Position numbers and translations under genes: made by a program. The notes beneath the pieces were generated by a model, which was not told the DNA's origin, did not search any database, and saw only the letters and a list, made by a program, of their open reading frames with translations. From assembly GCA_037044905.1 (NCBI GenBank), contig JBAOKB010000063.1:62001-126000 (forward strand): a stretch of 64,000 bases of DNA, written 5' to 3'. This document shows, one piece after another, positions 12,096 to 20,502 of this stretch. This DNA comes from Hortaea werneckii (lineage: Eukaryota > Ascomycota > Dothideomycetes > Mycosphaerellales > Teratosphaeriaceae). Numbering within the stretch: the stretch's first letter is position 1; every line of letters starts with the position of its first letter.

Positions 12096-14308
12096 CTAGC
12101 TTCTTCCTCTAAGCTTGCTGACCTGCTCCTTGATGAGTGTTGACTTGTGAAAGTCAATAATTAGCAGGCGATTGAGCTCCTCATTCCACAATACATTTGC
12201 CCGCCTAAGGTCACCATGGCGAACCCCAAGCTTCCAGATCTGAGCATGTGACATCTTGAGAGCTTTCCTAACATGGGGACACTCATCCCATTGCAGCTTG
12301 GTTGGGGGCTCTCCGCCCCATGCCATCAATAACATGTGCTGTATTTCGCCGGCTCCGTGCAAGTAAAAAGTCTGTCTCATGTCGAGCTCGCCGAGGAATA
12401 CCGGAATGGCGGAACCCTGCGCGGAACGGAGGATCTGGTAAAATTGCGCCTCGCGAGCGACGACATTCCACAACGTTGAAGTCGTTCCTTTGCCAATGAT
12501 GGTATATCCAAGAGATTTACAGCGGAGTCTGAAGGGCGCCCCAGTCGCACCACACTCGCCTAGCGGTTCGCAGTGTTCATCAACGTCTTCATCGAGCTGC
12601 TTCTTGAGCATGCGCACCAATTCGCCCGCATCTACCAGGTGTCGGTCAGTTTCGCGTCCTTGGCGATGGCATGAAATGTTTGGGCAATCAGTGTCCAGGA
12701 CATCGTTCTTCTGTAAGCCGAGTAAGCACCGCTGAGTGCAAAACGGCGACGCGGTGGGCTGTGCGTGGCCTCGTCCGTCTTGCTTTGGTGATGCAAAAGA
12801 TCGGGCCTGGTCTTTTGGCGGCGAGGAGGTGACCTGACTGTGATTCCGCTTATATCCGCATGCAGCAGCGCTCACGTCCGAGACTGATGAACTCGAGTGA
12901 TCGCTATGGTCCTGCCTGGCTCCAGGTGATGGGGCGGAGGCAGGAGTCAAGCGTATGTTGTGACGTGGAAGGTCTCCTTCGTAAGGTTCAACGGGCGACA
13001 AGGCCACATATTCCGAGCCTGGTGGCGTCTCGTACAGCTGATCATCCGGGATCTGTGCTCGTACATGCTCAAAATCCGTCTCCCAGATATGAGCATTGCT
13101 CTTGACATGGTTGCGCCATGCATGACTTCGTAAGGGTGATACGCAGCTCATTAGGCTAAGGCACAGCAATCTGGCGACCGCAGTCAGAGGCCGAGTATGA
13201 TCTTCTTGATGCATGAGTCGGACGTCTTCATTCGGCACAGAGAGATGGTAGCACAAAGTAGTTGGATCGTCTTCGGGCACATGAAGAGAGACGAGCGCTA
13301 TTCCTGTGGACACGCACGAGTACGCTAGGCCTTCCTGGATCATCAAATGATATTGTTGTACGAGTGCAGCTCCAGTCAGCCGCGTGGCATTGTATTGTAG
13401 CTTTTCCAGCCGGTCCGTTGGAACAGTTTCGGTATCGACCATGTCTTCCCACAATCTCATAGGCCGCAGGCCTGCGCACAAGTTTGCCGTAGACAGCTTA
13501 TGAGGTGGCTTGTGATCGACAATCATCAACAAGCTGCTCGAGTCACCATCTAAGCGGTGAACGCAGGACTGGTCTCGCTGCATCCCCCTAATGTTGCACT
13601 TCCCAACGAGGTTTCCTCATCCAACACATTGGTGTGACAGCGGAACTTTAAGCCTTGACCAAGCCCGAGCTCTTCGCGAGCTGTGGCAGTCTTGCAAAGT
13701 TCCGAGACGACGTCCTCTGTATCGAGTTCCTTTCCGAATTGCTCCACTCTTTCGAGATCTCCTTGGCCGCTGAGTGGGTCCTTGCACAGTCTTCGGCCCC
13801 GGTCTTTCAATGACAGGATTGATGTGAAAAGCCTCGGCGCGGCCGTGTCAGCAGGCTGCAGATAGCGGCGGACAGTATTGTAAATTTCGGCTTGCTGGCT
13901 GTCGAAGCTGTCCCACTTGCGCAGCTCCGTCGGGCAGTAGTACTTTGCTGTAGGCACACCAATGCCGCCATTGGTAGCACGGGACGAGAAGCAGCGCACT
14001 TGCAGCGGTTTGCTTAGGTGATCATGGCAAGTCTTAATGTACTCATCAAAAGTTGTCTTTCTCATTAGCTCCTCTGCCTTGCGTGTCGCCTCCTTTTCTC
14101 GCTCCGTTGCCTCCTTCACTCGCTCCGTTGCCTCCTTCACTCGCTCCGTTGCCTCCTTTACTCGGACATTCGCGTTCTCTGCTTCTTTCTTCGCGTCTTC
14201 CACTCCTCGCTGCTGCTCTTCTGCTACTTGCAATTGCTCCTCTGCATGCTTTTGCGCCTGCAGTAGGCTTTTAAATTCTTCCAGTGAGAGGATGTTTTGT
14301 TCGGCCAT
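12096..14308 (-). pseudogene. Coiled-coil plus kinase-like protein, frameshifted
   Basis: Two overlapping minus-strand frames form one gene. The first (14308-13550) starts at ATG 14308 with MAEQNILSLEEF. It has a heptad-rich coiled coil with a repeated VKEATER unit (residues 40-85), then a conserved block beginning TTFDEY. The second (13583-12096) continues the same architecture and ends in a kinase-like domain. That domain has a catalytic loop HGDLRRANVLWN, where Asp and Asn are kept and HRD is HGD, and a magnesium loop reading IIDF-H instead of DFG. Fungal proteins of this two-part layout are known, often labelled protein kinase-like. Joining the halves needs a shift of one base near 13560-13600. 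The only frame-restoring intron I can find (GTTGG to TTAG, 38 nt) has a poor donor and would remove conserved residues. A recent frameshift, or a sequencing error, is therefore more likely. Kinase activity is not assured. Confidence 0.65.
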
Positions 14309-14662
14309 AGTGTCGGGCTAGCAACGTGTCTTGCGGAGGAGTAGAGGAAGCGGGCAGCGCCTATGAAAGGGTGCAGATGTGCCACTTTCCTACGCCTTTA
14401 GTAGACAAGATAGGCGAGAGTCTTAGCTGCTTTATATAGACTAGAGGCGCGACTCGAATGGATAGTGGTTGATATTCACAATAGTCTGTCTTGGTCTTGA
14501 TGGAGTAGGCAACAGCCAGCTCGACTGTAGATAATCGATGACTGCGTTCGGCTTTATCGTTCGGAAGCTCGGAGTCTTGTGACACCTTGGATATTTATGT
14601 TTACTTTGCCACATGCAGGTGGTCCACAACACCTGGAATGAGCAGCCGAGGTGTCTGCTGTC
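14309..14662. promoter_or_regulatory. Shared divergent upstream region
   Basis: The 354 bp between the start codons of the kinase-like gene (minus) and the nuclease-like gene (plus) must hold both promoters. A TATATA-containing stretch lies at about 14433. No other site is evident. Confidence 0.45.
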
Positions 14663-15916
14663 ATGGCCTCAATGTCGATTCAATCGTCTCGACGCGAAAG
14701 CAAGCTTCCCATTACGTCCGCAAACAGCCACACCAAAGCCGCTCAACGCTTTCCGCCCTCTGCTCCCTCATCTTCGGTGGAGCCGCGCGCGCCTGTGCCA
14801 TCCGTAGACCAACTCTTCACGACACTCCAGGATTTGTATGCCGGGCGCGACTCCGGGCAAAATAGTTACAGCTTCGATTTTACTAGTCATGAATATCAAT
14901 TACTCCAGGAACGGCTAAGCAAAGACAACGAGCTGGGACGTTGGTACCAGGAGAAGGTTCGCTTTGAATGGGAGCCGCCGGTCTTAGTGGAGTCAAAGGG
15001 ATTATACGTCCTGCGAACACCCAGCTCTCACCGGCATGCATACTTCGTTGCGCAATTGAAATCGCTCATAAACCATCGTGTGGAGACGCTTGTTGACCGG
15101 CGTGGTACGCCGGGGCAGATCAAGATCGCGAACGCTCTCAAAAATGTGCACCTGAGAGACAGTCCAAACATAAGCTTGCGTACAATCAGATCTCTCAAAA
15201 CCAAAAACAATCCTCAGCCTAACACCCAGCAACCATTTGGAACTAAGGCCCCAGATGCTGCATTCTATCATCAAATTGGTGACATACTCCCGACGCTGGT
15301 TCTAGAGGTCGTCTTCTCGCAGCCGCAGAAGGCTTTGAAAGCTTTGGCGCAAAGATACATCATTGGCAGCATGCACGAGATTGGCTGCTTCATAGTGTTG
15401 AATCTACCATCTCAACAGAGCCGTAGCAAGATAGCAGCCGCGACCCAGGAAACACAATCGCAAGAGCTTGCCACAGTATCTATCTGGCGGCGAGACGTAA
15501 GACACGAAGGCGTTCGACGGATTAAGTCTCTGACTTGTGATTTGACTGCTGCACCGTTCTCCCCCAGATTCGGAGAAGCCTGCGGAATGGTTCTGGAGCT
15601 TAGACTGTCCGACTTTCTTCCAAAGCAAGGGTCTGACACCCTCTCATCTGACGAAACAAAGATCGCAATACCGTTTCTCAGGTTGCGTGAGGCCCTCTGT
15701 AACGCTCAGTCTACACCAGACCTTTCCGAAATATCTCCAGCCCTGGCCCTCGCAACAAGCTCTGAATCAACCATATGGGACGGTGGTGAGGAGCCGCTGC
15801 CCGCGGAGAGTACTTCCTCTCGCGAGCGCGAGTTTACTGAAGTAGAAAAATTGACAGATCAGAATTCAAGCAGCATAAGACAAGATTGGGAGGGTCAGAA
15901 GCATCTTTGGGTGTAA
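14663..15916 (+). CDS. PD-(D/E)XK nuclease-like protein, 417 aa
   Basis: A single-exon frame from ATG 14663; a further ATG follows three codons later. The N-terminus is Ser/Pro-rich and looks disordered up to about residue 50. The centre carries the pattern seen in a large fungal family with a restriction-endonuclease-like fold: KAPDAAF at about residue 194, then LVLEVVFSQ at about 212, followed by a YIIGS helix and an IWRRD strand. The Asp and Glu fit the two acidic positions of the PD-(D/E)XK site. The usual Lys two residues after the Glu is replaced by Val, so catalysis is uncertain. The tail after residue 345 is acidic and Ser-rich. It lies divergent to the kinase-like gene 354 bp away. 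Nuclease-like and kinase-like domains are both known C-terminal modules of eukaryotic Crinkler-type effectors, but no Crinkler leader is present here. Confidence 0.6.
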   Translation: MASMSIQSSRRESKLPITSANSHTKAAQRFPPSAPSSSVEPRAPVPSVDQLFTTLQDLYAGRDSGQNSYSFDFTSHEYQLLQERLSKDNELGRWYQEKVRFEWEPPVLVESKGLYVLRTPSSHRHAYFVAQLKSLINHRVETLVDRRGTPGQIKIANALKNVHLRDSPNISLRTIRSLKTKNNPQPNTQQPFGTKAPDAAFYHQIGDILPTLVLEVVFSQPQKALKALAQRYIIGSMHEIGCFIVLNLPSQQSRSKIAAATQETQSQELATVSIWRRDVRHEGVRRIKSLTCDLTAAPFSPRFGEACGMVLELRLSDFLPKQGSDTLSSDETKIAIPFLRLREALCNAQSTPDLSEISPALALATSSESTIWDGGEEPLPAESTSSREREFTEVEKLTDQNSSSIRQDWEGQKHLWV

Positions 15917-16079
15917 GTAGGTAATCGCTTTGGAAAAACTGAAGGGGGGGAGGAGTGAAGTACAAAAGCCGCAAGTGGCGTGCCAAGATTGGCAGTCAAG
16001 ATCTTTGGTGACACTGGTCGAGGTAAGGATGTCGAAGATGGAAGGTCGTCGTACATAGTGACAAAGACGTAAAGATGAC

Positions 16080-16549
16080 CTATGGGGCCTCGCTCACGTT
16101 CCGCTTCACCGCAAGCCCTATCGCAATCCCAATCCTCTCCCTCCTAGCAGCTATGGACCCATCTGTCCTCTGCTCGAGCGCGGTAAGTAATGTGTTTACA
16201 GCCGCAGCTGGAAGCTGGTTTATAGCACCAGGGGTTGCTGGAAAGGCAGGGATAGCAGCGTTAGTCGATGGATTCCGGAGGGGCGTAATAGCATCGTTCG
16301 GGCCTCTTAAGAGAGAGTTCTGAATTCGTGCAATGTCATTGTAGTCGCTACATTCGATCTGTTAGTCGTCTGCCAACGCGTGAGGCGATATAATACTTAC
16401 CTAGCAGACATTCGGGCGGTGATGTTTGCACAATTTTGATCGATACGATCAAGCCGCTCATCCATTCTGTCAAACTGCTCATCCATTCTGTTAAGGGTGT
16501 CGAAGATAGCTTCGAAGCTTTCGCTGGGTGACTTTCTTTCAGCTGCCAT
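16080..16549 (-). CDS. Small coiled-coil protein, 138 aa, two exons
   Basis: Exon 1 is 16549-16401 and starts with MAAERKSPSE. A 53-nt intron at 16400-16348 has a GTAAGT donor, an ACTAAC branch site and a TAG acceptor. Exon 2 is 16347-16080. Residues 13-45 form a heptad of repeated RMDE/RIDQ units (FDRMDERLDRID), a coiled coil. After the intron the chain continues IARIQNSLLRGP and a Pro-rich stretch with FPATPGAI, ending near a basic helix. A family of short fungal proteins with exactly this heptad block followed by an NS-L-R...P-L-NP segment is familiar to me, but its function is unknown. The restored frame runs 90 codons past the splice with no stop, which supports the intron. Confidence 0.7.
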
Positions 16550-17052
16550 GTTGTCGATATCGAGAATTTCGGTGTCGATTTGGCATCTACAGACAAGACG
16601 CGAACAACCCGATTTCGACGTGATCGTGTGGGAAGCAGAAAATGCTGCTGAGCGATCTTTGTAGCGTTTGCGGAGGTTCGACTGTAAACAATCTGGAATG
16701 CGAGACTCCGCGGCTGCGTTCCGCCTGGGATCTCGCACAGACAATCCGTCCGCAAGGTCTTGCCGGAGCTCGTGACGGCGTTGCTGTTCCAAAACAGGCG
16801 AAGTACCTCAGATAAGAGAGAGGTAATTTCTACGCAACACCGTCGCCTGGTGCTTCGACACGTTCTCTGCTGAAGTCAATGTCCGACATTCGCTGAAAAC
16901 GCCTGACGTGGTCATGGCAACCTCACTTCCTCACTCCACCAAGACTGGGGTTATAAGGTGATATCGGTAGGAGAGAAACTGAATGTAGTTAGCTGTAGCT
17001 TTTGTCTGTTGTGATAAGGTACGATGGATCTGATGCCTCAGGCATATTATTG
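16550..17052. other. Intergenic, nothing recognised
   Basis: The minus-strand frame extends upstream of the coiled-coil start without any family resemblance. No other gene is visible before the transposon border. Confidence 0.5.
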
Positions 17053-17099
17053 CGGAAAAAAACACTGTCGCATCGCCGAGCTTCCGCCCCCCTACTATA
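17053..17099 (+). repeat. Left terminal inverted repeat of the TIR transposon
   Basis: Pairs with 26237-26284. Shared blocks are CGGAAAAAA, CACTGTCGCA, TTCCGC and CCCCTACTA. CpA steps survive here although the interior has lost them. Confidence 0.75.
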
Positions 17100-18045
17100 G
17101 CTTAGCAACGCGCTAGAACGCGCTTCGTATTAATACTGCTTTTATAGCAATTAAAGCTAAAGTTAAGGTAGTATATTATTATATAGCTAATCTTAAGGTA
17201 TTATTATTATTGTAAGGTCTTTTAATTAAGATATAGCTATAGGCTTAGTAGCGTAAGGCCTTAAGAGCGCTTTAAGAGAGTTAGCAACTATTACTAATAC
17301 TAGTACCTTCGACTAAGCGCGCTTATCGTTGTCGAGATAAAGATGTTTTATACTATTAAGAGTAGTAGTAGTAATAGTAGTAGTAGTAGTAGTTACTATT
17401 ACTACTATCCTCTCTATCTAACCGCTAGTAGTAGTAGTAGTAGTAGTAGTAGCCCTCGCCCCTACTAGCCGACTTTAAGCCTATATAGGATAGAGCTTAG
17501 TCGCCTCTTTTCGAATAGTAGTAGTAGCTAGATATTAATAATAATAAAGAGGTTAAAGAGCTAGAGCTTAATAAAGAAAGCGTACTAAGGTCTATCGTAC
17601 TACGTAGCTAGATCTAAGCTCGGGATAGAGGTAAGGCCTACTACTATAGAGAGCTTTAAGAGATAAGTAGTTTTAATAACCCCTTTATAACTAGTAAGAC
17701 TACTACTTTTATAAATATCATACTCGACTATAGTATAAATCGTATAATAGTTAAAGTAACTAGTAAAGCTATACTAAGGTCTAGAACCTTAAAGACTAAT
17801 ATCGATAATCCTCTCGAGTTTAAGAGTATAGTTTAGCCTTATCTTATAAGGTAGTAGCGTAAGAGAGGCCTTTAAGACTTCGAGGTACTACTAATCTTTT
17901 ATTTTAAAAAGGATCTAGTAGATAAGGCTATAGATAATTAAGGGCTAGTTACTTTATAAAGGGCTCCTAGTAGCTAAGCTACTCGTCGACTATTAGCGCC
18001 TACTATAACGTAGCGCTATAAGAGTAGCGTCGAGGATTAGCTACT
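17100..18045. other. RIP-mutated interior, left part
   Basis: TA-rich, nearly free of CA and TG, with stops in all frames and TAG/TTA microrepeats near 17180-17450. No protein relic could be read on this side. Confidence 0.65.
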
Positions 18046-18447
18046 TGTTACGAACACGGTCACGGGACGCTCGAACCCGAAGCGATTGGCCAGTAAGGAC
18101 TAGAGCAAGGAAAGGTCACGTGATTAGTATGCAGGAGAGCGCTGCCTTGGCAGGCGAACCACTGCATATATGCAAGAGGCCGACCGGTCGACGAGCGACC
18201 CGGCGACCTTGGAGCGCCGGACCGCTAAGCGACCCAGCGAACTATTGCATGAAGACACGAATCTCTTATGTATATAACTAGGCATGTTTCTCGTTAGGAG
18301 TTCGTGTGTTCAACTCATGTTGCAATCCGACTGTTAGGTAGAGAACCAACAGCCTTGTTACAATTAGTTATCCCACAACCCAGTTGTCTTGACACATCTG
18401 TTCCAACGAGCTCTAAATCCGTGACACTACTTCGTAGGGTCGCAACA
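18046..18447 (+). repeat. 5' LTR of Gypsy-1
   Basis: 402 bp. It differs from the 3' LTR at only four positions, and all four are CpA-to-TpA or TpG-to-TpA changes in this copy (for example ACTAGAG for ACTGGAG, GATTAG for GATCAG). That is the RIP signature. Confidence 0.95.
18271..18313 (+). promoter_or_regulatory. LTR TATA box and probable transcript start
   Basis: TATATAA at 18271 lies 35 bases before GTGTTCAA (18306-18313), where the element transcript plausibly starts. This 8-mer is complementary to the primer-site candidate next to the LTR. The start site is inferred from spacing only. Confidence 0.45.
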
Positions 18448-18449
18448 CT

Positions 18450-18457
18450 TTGAACAC
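18450..18457 (+). other. Candidate self-priming primer-binding site
   Basis: TTGAACAC lies two bases after the 5' LTR, the usual place for a primer-binding site. It does not begin with the TGG expected for a tRNA 3' end. It is a perfect reverse complement of GTGTTCAA inside the LTR, about 35 bases after the TATA box. This matches the Tf1-type scheme in which the transcript's own 5' end primes reverse transcription. Confidence 0.5.
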
Positions 18458-18486
18458 CCTCAAGGAACTTTGTACCTTAGACAACA

Positions 18487-20502
18487 ATGGCTCCATCCGA
18501 GAACCGAGACACTAGCGTTCAGCAGCGTACCAACGACAACAATATCAAAGTCGCCAAACCGGACTACTACTATGGCGATCGATCGAAGCTTGACGATTGG
18601 CTAAACCAAATGGCACTTTACTTTCGTTTCGAAAATATTACTCAGGACCCCAAGAAGACTCTACTTGCATCCTCTTATCTTAGGGGACAAGTCCAACAAT
18701 GGATTCGACCCAGACTGCACGAAGTCTTGCACCAGAACATCGACACCGAAGGAATCTTCAACAGCTGGGACAACTATGTCAAAGCCATTCGAAACATTTA
18801 TGGGTTGAGTAACGAAAAACAAGTCGCCATCCGAGTCATCCAACACCTGAAACAGAAGACGTCTACTTCGCAATACACCGCCAAGTTCAGGGAGTATTCA
18901 GGCAAGACTGGTTGGGATGACCAAGCCTTACTCACTATGTATTACACTGGACTCAAGGACGACGTCAAGGATGAACTCATGCGCTCAGGTGCATCTCACG
19001 ACACTCTCGAACTAATGATTCAAGATGCTATCGAAATTGACGATAGGCTTTACGAGAGAAAGATGGAAAAACGCCACAATGGACAGTATCGCGGACGATC
19101 TGGCTACAACTCTACCAGCTGGACTGGAGGGTCTCGTCGCGATCCTAATGCCATGGAATTGGATATCATCCAACGCAAGCCGAAAGGAAAAGGCATGCAC
19201 GGAGCCAAGGGTAAAGGGAAGTTCCAAGGGAACAGCAACAGAGGAAAGAAACGAGAAGGACCGGAGTGCTACAATTGCCACAAGATAGGGCATTACGCAC
19301 GAGATTGCCGCGGACGAAAGGTGCGACCGCAGGAGCAACTCAACATGATGCTAGTAAAGGAACCCATCGACGAAGCAAACGATGGACGAGGCGCCTACGA
19401 TGTATCAAAACTCGTTGAGGAACCAAAGACGGAACCAGACCATAAGGCTGTGCATTGGACGGGTTGCTACGACGACTATTGCAAGACCCACGAATCAGAC
19501 AAGCAAGCAAGTGGTCACTATCCCAAGAAGCCACGCAAGGCTAGGATGGAATTCAACGTGATGATACGAGGCCAGCCGCTACAGCAGATGAGAGACTTAG
19601 GAAATTCCTAGAGAGGAAGGTCTCCACCACCATTCAATTGGGAGGACGCAACTCTGCAAGAAAACACACCCCCTGAGCAGGAAGAAGAACTGCTAGAGGA
19701 AGAAGAATCTCCACAAAATAACGACCCCGAACCGGAACTTACGGGACCAAACCTGGAACAACTACAAATGATAGCGCAGACGATAGCAGCGCAGGACGGT
19801 AGTTCATTAGAGGAAGAATATACAGATGACGAAGAGCCAGACGACCTTGAAATATCGACATTCACTATTCAAGGATCTGAACCCATCAAAAGGATAATGA
19901 TCTTTATCATGCATCAACTCGAGACTGTATTCCCCAAGATCCAAGGGAAACGACGACTTCACCCGATCGAGTTCGACAACATGCTCAACCGAATTAGAGC
20001 AATGTTCTGGAACTATCGACTTGTCAACGTCGATTACGATGCAGCAGCATACGTGCAAGAACGACCACCGATTGGAAGCACATTCCAACCTGATGGAAGC
20101 TATGTAACGCCCGATGGAATCCACATTCCCAGAAGCGTTAGAGAACGAATCCAGATCATTAAGGCACGACTTCATGAACTACACCGAATCCAGGAAGCTT
20201 ATTAAGAAGACCTCATATCGTTGGAGGCAATGCGACACAAGTTGACCGAGTCCACGAAGCAATGGGAACTAAAGCCCATAGGACCACCAGTGCAACTACC
20301 AATATGGAGAAACATGATACTAGGGCACGTCAAAGCCACTGTCAAAGGACAAATCAAGGTATCAGTGACACAAGGAAAGGTTATCCTAGGCCCACGACAT
20401 GGACCCCTTGATTGGGAGATCTGTCTCGAAGACGCCAACTCGCCAGGATACTATTCAAAAAACGAAGGATCCCTGCCGACAGGAGCAGTCGCCAGGAAGT
20501 AA
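18487..20502 (+). pseudogene. gag: Gypsy-1 gag, two internal stops
   Basis: The frame starts at ATG 18487 (MAPSENRDTS) and would run 671 codons to TAA at 20500-20502. A retrotransposon Gag capsid-like region covers about residues 40-190. A basic Gly/Lys-rich stretch leads to one CCHC zinc knuckle, CYNCHKIGHYARDC, at about residue 260, which binds nucleic acid. The C-terminal third is acidic, then ordered. The frame is broken by TAG at 19609-19611 and TAA at 20203-20205. At the second site Gypsy-2 has CAA, so this is a C-to-T change at CpA. The end of gag overlaps pol, which lies in the -1 frame. Confidence 0.9.
20457..20463 (+). other. Slippery heptamer A-AAA-AAC for -1 frameshifting
   Basis: In the gag frame the bases split as tcA AAA AAC, a canonical X-XXY-YYZ site, 37 bases before the gag stop. 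Slipping by -1 enters the protease frame. Eight bases downstream CCTG and CAGG can pair around a 4-base loop, a weak candidate stimulator. The same heptamer is kept in Gypsy-2. Confidence 0.65.

Noticed and set aside
13580..13625. A 38-nt intron joining the coiled-coil and kinase-like frames
   Set aside because: Donor GTTGGA is poor, the length is below that of the other introns here, and it would remove conserved residues.
16550..16792. N-terminal extension of the small coiled-coil gene
   Set aside because: Sequence before MAAERKSPSE has no family resemblance and the ATG at 16549 fits the heptad block start.
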